DNA of 64,000 nucleotides from Paenibacillus selenitireducens. Lineage in GTDB: Bacteria; Bacillota; Bacilli; Paenibacillales; Paenibacillaceae. The translations under genes were made by a program, and so were the position numbers. The stretch is from assembly GCF_002021565.1 (NCBI RefSeq), contig NZ_MSZX01000016.1:27-64026 (forward strand). The letters run 5' to 3'. The notes below the pieces were generated by a model. The model did no database searches. It was not told the origin of the DNA and saw only the letters and a program-made list of their open reading frames with translations. Shown here one piece after another: positions 59,165-64,000 of this stretch (positions are counted from its first letter, which is position 1; every line of letters starts with the position of its first letter).

Positions 59165-60859
59165 TTACACCTTATTTAATAATCGGTAGACTTTTAGTGC
59201 TAATTGAATTTGCAGCAGTTCTTCAGCGTTCTTGAAGTCGGTATTTAGAATCTCTTTGATCTTTTCAACCCGATAGATGAACGTGTTCCGATGAATGAAC
59301 ATCGCCTTCGCTGCTTCACTGACATTATGGTTGTACATGAAATAATTTTCGAGCGTAATCATCAGACTCGTTCCATGGGTATTGTCATGATCGTAAATTT
59401 TCCCCAGGCATTTCAGGAAAAAGTCCTCCAGCTCCATCGTCTTAATGTTGGAATCCAGGAAGTGGTACACCGAATAATCCTCAAAATGCGACACTTCTCC
59501 TTTTCCGTCAAATTTCTGCATCAACCGAATGGCCTCGTGCGCTTCGGAAAAACTCTTGTGCAAGGAACTGATGTGTTTATACTGTCTTCCGATACCGATA
59601 TAGAAGGTGGTTTTTTTCAGAGCCGCCGTAAGCTTGTCATGAAGAGCATTCCCGTATGTCTTCGCCTCGCTTACGGAAATCATCGGTTTATATTCATTCT
59701 GTCCCACAAGAATGATGACCCTATTGTTCCGATAGAAACAGGTGACTTCTCCGCTGGATTTCCCCGCATATTCATAGACCAAATCCACACATTTCTTCGC
59801 CATATTATCTAATTCGTATTTCCGTACGACGATGTCCTCATAGTTCTCTAACTCGATCTGCTCAATGTTAATGACCATACAGTAATACATATAATGCGAG
59901 TTCAACCCATGCAAATCACATAAGGTTTGAAGCGTGTCGCTCGATGTAATTTTACCCGTCAGCAAATCATCGAAGAAATCCTGTCGAATCTTCAGTTTGA
60001 CTTCCTCAATTTCCTTCGCCTTAATACGTTCCAGCGCCATAATGGTCGATGCCTGCTCCAGGACGATGTAGTCGAACTCTGTCAATTCACGGACCGTCTG
60101 CCAAACGACGATATAGCCATAAATATAATTCGCTACGGCGACGGGGAGGATTCGACACTTAATTTCGAGCCCTTTCGTATGGAAGATACGCTTGATTGAT
60201 TTCTTCATTTGACTGATATTTTGCGGCACGCTTTCAATAAATTCTCTCGTAAAAACGGGACGGTTGCGTACTAAATTAAGACAGGATTCGAGCGGAATTT
60301 CGTTATTGTCCAGATCTGTATAGTACAGCAAATTCCAGTCTCGATCGAGGAAAACAATAGGATTGTGGATCGTCTCGGACAGTTCCGAAGAAATCCGTTC
60401 GATTCCTCCTCCTTCTAAGGCAATTCGGAATAAAATATTGTGCATATCCAGCGTTCTTCGGTTCAACAAATCATAACGTCCTGCCGCTTTTTCATTGATG
60501 ATCGAGATCACTTTCGACAACGGATAACCGAAGGGGAGCTCTAATAACGGCAGCCCGTATTTATTGGCGTGATCGATCATATTTTGCGGAATTTTATCGA
60601 AATAACGTTTCATCTTGATACATAAACCGGAGCAATTGATCTCCGACAGTTCTTTAATAATGTTGTTCTGAAGTGCTGCATTATCTTTGAAAATATAACC
60701 CGTCGATAACAGTAATTCGTTAGAGGTAAGCCAGTCGAATGAGTCCGGATTTTCCATAATATTGACGATGGATATGACATTATCCAGCCCTTGCTCGCCC
60801 GCCACGACTTTGATGCCATCGATGGATTTCAATTGGAGTAGATCTCTAATGGTTAACAT
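59165..60859 (-). CDS. PucR family transcriptional regulator
   Basis: A 564-residue regulator. I use ATG 60859 (MLTIRDLLQLKSIDGI), six bases after AAGGAGTG. The N-terminal PucR domain covers about 1-125 (LTSNELLLSTGYIF), a GGDEF-like CdaR segment about 280-420, and the C-terminal PucR helix-turn-helix is at about 495-555 (NVSEAAKAMFIHRNTFIYRVEKI). PucR-type regulators control purine or sugar-acid catabolism. It is divergent from the ankyrin-DUF2877-fdrA genes and probably regulates them. Confidence 0.9.
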   Translation of the reverse strand: MLTIRDLLQLKSIDGIKVVAGEQGLDNVISIVNIMENPDSFDWLTSNELLLSTGYIFKDNAALQNNIIKELSEINCSGLCIKMKRYFDKIPQNMIDHANKYGLPLLELPFGYPLSKVISIINEKAAGRYDLLNRRTLDMHNILFRIALEGGGIERISSELSETIHNPIVFLDRDWNLLYYTDLDNNEIPLESCLNLVRNRPVFTREFIESVPQNISQMKKSIKRIFHTKGLEIKCRILPVAVANYIYGYIVVWQTVRELTEFDYIVLEQASTIMALERIKAKEIEEVKLKIRQDFFDDLLTGKITSSDTLQTLCDLHGLNSHYMYYCMVINIEQIELENYEDIVVRKYELDNMAKKCVDLVYEYAGKSSGEVTCFYRNNRVIILVGQNEYKPMISVSEAKTYGNALHDKLTAALKKTTFYIGIGRQYKHISSLHKSFSEAHEAIRLMQKFDGKGEVSHFEDYSVYHFLDSNIKTMELEDFFLKCLGKIYDHDNTHGTSLMITLENYFMYNHNVSEAAKAMFIHRNTFIYRVEKIKEILNTDFKNAEELLQIQLALKVYRLLNKV

Positions 60860-61178
60860 TGTTCGCACTCCTTCGACATAAACTGCAAAAAACGATTATT
60901 GTGCAACCTGCACAATGCAGGAGGCTTCTTTTTAGTTCTGGTAACCAATGACCATTCCTGTATTCAGGTCTACAATTAGGCTGTAAACAAAAGCTTGTTA
61001 AATATTTCACTTCCTAATTTCTGGTAAGGGGGGTAGCTCGTTGATTCACCGTCAATATAACACAACCCTCAAGGCGTGTATTTATTGATTGTAACAATTT
61101 CATGAAACTTATCAAATGTCTGATGGTTTCAAAGCAGGTGTCATGGGACTGCGCTACTAAAACTATGGAGGTAACAAC
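60860..61178. other. Divergent intergenic region pucR / ankyrin gene
   Basis: About 320 bases without a gene. It contains the perfect palindrome at 60898-60916 next to pucR. The rest is AT-rich; I found no convincing -35/-10 pair for the ankyrin gene and no terminator. Confidence 0.5.
60898..60916. promoter_or_regulatory. Perfect palindrome near pucR
   Basis: ATTGTGCA-ACC-TGCACAAT, 39 bases upstream of the PucR start. Such a site is a good candidate for the PucR operator, but the real motif is not known to me. Confidence 0.55.
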
Positions 61179-61784
61179 ATGTCGGAATTGAACTTCGTTC
61201 AACAATTTTTGGAAGCAGCGGGTAAAGGTGAGATCGACACGCTGAAGAAGTGCCTAGAGCAAGGTGTGGACATTAACGCACGCAACAAACAGAAGAGAAC
61301 AGCTATTTTAGTGGCTGCCATGAACGATCAATTGGATGCGGTTGAATTCCTTGTGCAAGCTGGGGCCAATGTTGATTTGCAGGATGAGACGTGCTTCAAT
61401 CCGTTCTTGTTCGGTTGTATTAATGGCAAATTAGAGCTTGTCAAAATGATGATAAAAGCGAATGCCAACGTTGAACTGTTGACTCGTTTTGGCGGCGTAG
61501 GCATTACCCCGGCAAGTGAAAAGGGACATGTCGAAGTGGTTCGTGAGCTCCTAACGACAACAGATATCAACGTTAACCATACGAATATTTGCGGCTGGAC
61601 TCCACTTATCGAAGCTATTATTTTGAATGACGGCGGGGAGAAGCAGCAAACGATTATTAAATTGTTAATCGAGCATGGTGCGAACGTTCACATGGTTGAT
61701 AAATATGGCGTGCCGCCGATTGAGCTGGCAAGAAGCAAAGGATTTACGGAAATCGAGAACATTCTTCTAGCAGCGGGTGCCTAA
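61179..61784 (+). CDS. Ankyrin repeat protein
   Basis: A 201-residue protein made of about five ankyrin repeats (TAILVAAMNDQLDAVEFLVQ, ITPASEKGHVEVVREL, GWTPLIEA...LLIEHGANVHM, PPIELARSKGFTEIENILL). It has no signal or membrane segment, so it is probably cytoplasmic and binds a partner protein. It is the first gene of the operon containing DUF2877 and fdrA, and has a strong GGAGG ribosome site. Its role in that pathway is not known to me. Confidence 0.9.
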   Translation: MSELNFVQQFLEAAGKGEIDTLKKCLEQGVDINARNKQKRTAILVAAMNDQLDAVEFLVQAGANVDLQDETCFNPFLFGCINGKLELVKMMIKANANVELLTRFGGVGITPASEKGHVEVVRELLTTTDINVNHTNICGWTPLIEAIILNDGGEKQQTIIKLLIEHGANVHMVDKYGVPPIELARSKGFTEIENILLAAGA

Positions 61785-61816
61785 TCATTCGTTCAACATA
61801 AACGAAGGTGAAACTG

Positions 61817-62752
61817 ATGATTCAAGCCATTTCTGGTGAGTTGGGTATGATCGAGCGATTGCAGCGTTCGGAGTTCAGCGGGTATGTGCATAGCGTTTTT
61901 GATAAGACCATCAACGTGATGTGTCTGGAAAATGGAGAGCTCTATACGTTGGCCTGTCATCGCGTGGATAATGCACCCAACACATTGGTTATTGATGTGA
62001 ATAGTTTTGGCGAATTGGGAATTAACATGAACGATTCTGTGCAAGTTGCCCATAATCGGATAAATATTGGTTCCAAATTAGTGATTGCGATGGATCATGC
62101 GAAGCTGTGGGAAAGCATCGTACCGAGCTATCCCACAGATGTCGAATTATTGAAAAAAAATGTTGCTAAAATGAATAGGCACATGGACATGCATGGCACA
62201 CGCGGCGGTATGAAAAAGCCGTTGCCATCCCATCGGATGTTTGAAGAGGCAGTATCCAGCATGCTCCTTGAACGATCGGAAATGCTCCTTACAGCATTAC
62301 TACGACATGAGATGTCCACAGCATTCGACATGGCTGTTCGACTTGTAGGTTTGGGTCCGGGCTTAACGCCATCGGGTGATGATTTTTTAGTGGGTTTATT
62401 TACAATTTTCAACATGCCAAACAGTCCTTGCAGCGAATGGACCGATTTCTCGGCACGCGTCGTGCAGGAGGCTCAAGGCTTAACGAATGAAATTAGCTAC
62501 ATGGCCATGAAGAAAGCATCCCTTGGCCGCGTAAGAGAGTCGATTCTCGGATTGCTTCACGCTCTTATAGCGGGGAGCCAAGAGGAATTGCTGCTCGCAT
62601 TGGATCGTGTATTGAATATCGGATCTTCATCCGGCACAGATATTGCAACAGGTCTTGTGCGGGGATTGGAGATCAATATACATCGTGGAGGTAAGATATG
62701 TCTACCAAAGTTGTCATCAAACAAAGCACGTATTTTGATTCCGTATCGTTGA
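61817..62752 (+). CDS. DUF2877 family protein (YlbF/AllH type)
   Basis: A 311-residue protein. I take ATG 61817 (MIQAISGELGMIERLQ), seven bases after AAGGTG. The signature GLGPGLTPSGDDFLVGLF is diagnostic of DUF2877, which in E. coli lies next to fdrA and ylbE. From recalled literature those genes have been linked to oxamate carbamoyl transfer in allantoin breakdown. It overlaps fdrA by 55 bases. Confidence 0.88.
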   Translation: MIQAISGELGMIERLQRSEFSGYVHSVFDKTINVMCLENGELYTLACHRVDNAPNTLVIDVNSFGELGINMNDSVQVAHNRINIGSKLVIAMDHAKLWESIVPSYPTDVELLKKNVAKMNRHMDMHGTRGGMKKPLPSHRMFEEAVSSMLLERSEMLLTALLRHEMSTAFDMAVRLVGLGPGLTPSGDDFLVGLFTIFNMPNSPCSEWTDFSARVVQEAQGLTNEISYMAMKKASLGRVRESILGLLHALIAGSQEELLLALDRVLNIGSSSGTDIATGLVRGLEINIHRGGKICLPKLSSNKARILIPYR

Positions 62753-64000
62753 TGTCTTTGTCAACCAAAGCCAACCAGATCGAAGGCGTTGAACAAGCCG
62801 TTGTCGCGATGGGCACGGAAATGAATAAAGAAGTTTTGCGTAACGTTGGACTGATTACACCAGAGCTTGAAGAAGCCAAAACAAGTGATTTGATGATCGT
62901 CGTCAAGGCTGCTACAGACGAGCTCTGTGAAAGCGCATTCGTAGCGATCGAAGAATTGTTCAAGAAGAAAAGCGCTCCTGCAGGAAGCAGCGAAATCAAG
63001 TATGCAACGATCGACTCGGCTGCCAAAAGTATTCCTGAAGCGAACTTGGCTGTCATTTCGGTCAACGGCGCATATGCGGCTCGTGAAGCAAGAAAAGCAC
63101 TTGAAAATGATCTGCATGTCATGCTATTCAGCGATAATGTAAGCATTGAAGATGAAATTGCATTGAAGCAATTTGCACATGAAAAAGGCCTTCTCCTTAT
63201 GGGTCCGGATTGCGGTACAGCCATTCTTGGCAATGTTGCCCTATGCTTCGGTAATGCCGTAAGAAAAGGCAGTATCGGTATCGTCGGCGCTTCCGGCACA
63301 GGTAGTCAAGAAGTTAGCGTACGTATCCATGACTTCGGCGGCGGTATTACGCAATTGATTGGAACGGGCGGACGCGATTTGAGCGAACAAGTCGGCGGGA
63401 TCATGATGCTCGACGGAATGAAAGCGCTTGATGAAGACGATGCGACAAAAGTGATCGTATTGATTTCCAAGCCACCGGCAACAAGCGTGGAGAAAAAGGT
63501 GCTTGCTCAAATTAAACAATGCAAAAAACCCGTGGTGGTCTACTTCATCGGCGGAACGGAAGAATCCGTGGTTGCAGCAGGCGGACATTTCGCCAAAACA
63601 TCCAAGGAAGCTGCTCTGAAAGCCGTTGTTCTAGCTGGCGCGGATGAGAGCACGATTAACAAACGCGCATTGAACATTCCGCTCGTGGAAGAAGTTCGTG
63701 CCAAATTAACTCCGGAACAAAAGTACATTCGCGGTTTATTCTGCGGCGGTACACTCTGTGATGAAGCGATGTATATCGCCATGGAGAAGTTCGATAACGT
63801 ATACAGCAACATTCAGAAGAACGCGGACTATCAACTGAAAGACCTTCATGTCAGCCAAGAGCACACATTCCTTGATCTAGGCGATGATGATTTCACGAAT
63901 GGAAAGCCGCATCCGATGATTGATCCTTCGACTCGTATCGTAAGATTCTTGCAAGAAGCGAAAGATCCATCGGTCGGCGTTATCGTCATGGACTTCATTC
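62698..64000 (+). CDS. fdrA: FdrA-like acyl-CoA synthetase-fold protein (cut by window end)
   Basis: ATG 62698 after GGAGGTAAG inside the end of the DUF2877 gene; the frame stays open to the end of the window (434 codons). The N-terminus KQSTYFDSVSLMSLSTK matches FdrA. The central part contains the CoA-ligase-type Rossmann domain (IVGASGTGSQEVSVRIHDFG, IGTGGRDLSEQVGG) and LLMGPDCGTAIL. It lacks a C-terminus because of the window boundary. With DUF2877 it forms the core of an oxamate/purine-linked operon; the next genes probably include the YlbE-type partner. Confidence 0.92.
   Translation, partial: MSTKVVIKQSTYFDSVSLMSLSTKANQIEGVEQAVVAMGTEMNKEVLRNVGLITPELEEAKTSDLMIVVKAATDELCESAFVAIEELFKKKSAPAGSSEIKYATIDSAAKSIPEANLAVISVNGAYAAREARKALENDLHVMLFSDNVSIEDEIALKQFAHEKGLLLMGPDCGTAILGNVALCFGNAVRKGSIGIVGASGTGSQEVSVRIHDFGGGITQLIGTGGRDLSEQVGGIMMLDGMKALDEDDATKVIVLISKPPATSVEKKVLAQIKQCKKPVVVYFIGGTEESVVAAGGHFAKTSKEAALKAVVLAGADESTINKRALNIPLVEEVRAKLTPEQKYIRGLFCGGTLCDEAMYIAMEKFDNVYSNIQKNADYQLKDLHVSQEHTFLDLGDDDFTNGKPHPMIDPSTRIVRFLQEAKDPSVGVIVMDFI

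Overview
The window looks like a chromosome segment from a spore-forming, motile, low-to-mid GC Firmicute of the Paenibacillaceae (Paenibacillus or a close relative). The evidence is the gene order, the AGGAGG-type ribosome sites with frequent TTG/GTG starts, an SspP-type spore protein, a sporulation-type histidine kinase, S-layer-homology proteins and a LplABC-type sugar importer. The first 16 kb follow the origin-proximal order known from Bacillus: rRNA operon, guaB, dacA, pdxS, pdxT, serS, tRNA-Ser, tadA. The slot between the rRNA operon and guaB holds a decayed glycosidase-like gene. A second, GC-rich, T-box-controlled seryl-tRNA synthetase has been inserted before tadA.

Layout. 1-3.2 kb: 23S and 5S rRNA with a terminator. 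3.2-10.5 kb: pseudogene, guaB, dacA, pdxST, serS, tRNA-Ser(UGA). 10.5-13.6 kb: three small proteins (one SspP-like), a YitT-family membrane protein and a lipoprotein. 13.6-16 kb: serS2 with its T-box leader, tadA, and a cluster of DnaA-box-like sites. 16-23.3 kb: PAS/HAMP sensor kinase, RluF, MotAB, a small hypothetical protein, cytochrome c, a GNAT and a sulfurtransferase.

23.3-29.7 kb (minus strand) is the most striking part. Three adjacent secreted-protein genes encode (i) a cohesin domain followed by three SLH repeats, (ii) a CBM-like, cohesin and dockerin protein, and (iii) a beta-propeller, CBM-like, cohesin and dockerin protein. This looks like a small cell-surface cohesin-dockerin assembly, in which the SLH protein anchors to the wall and each dockerin protein can in turn present a cohesin.

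29.8-45.4 kb (minus strand) is a catabolic block: Eis-type GNAT, MDR dehydrogenase, membrane AraC regulator, LplABC-type importer, Gfo/Idh/MocA oxidoreductase, M20 amidohydrolase, L-serine dehydratase (two subunits), DHDPS-type aldolase, NAD-dependent epimerase, and a regulator with a GGDEF-like domain. The substrate is not identified. 45.6-49.6 kb: TetR/hydrolase pair, APH-type kinase, a leftover of a sulfurtransferase. 48.6-55.8 kb: an iron island with two siderophore-binding lipoproteins, a Btr-like regulator and three Fur boxes, plus a DUF2306 protein and a chemotaxis receptor. 55.8-59.2 kb: exonuclease III, a TetR/glycosyltransferase pair with a clear operator, glutamate racemase. 59.2-64 kb: a PucR-type regulator diverging from an ankyrin protein, a DUF2877 protein and fdrA (cut by the window end), resembling the oxamate/allantoin-linked fdrA cluster.

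All calls rest on reading the sequence and on recalled family knowledge; no database search or folding program was run.
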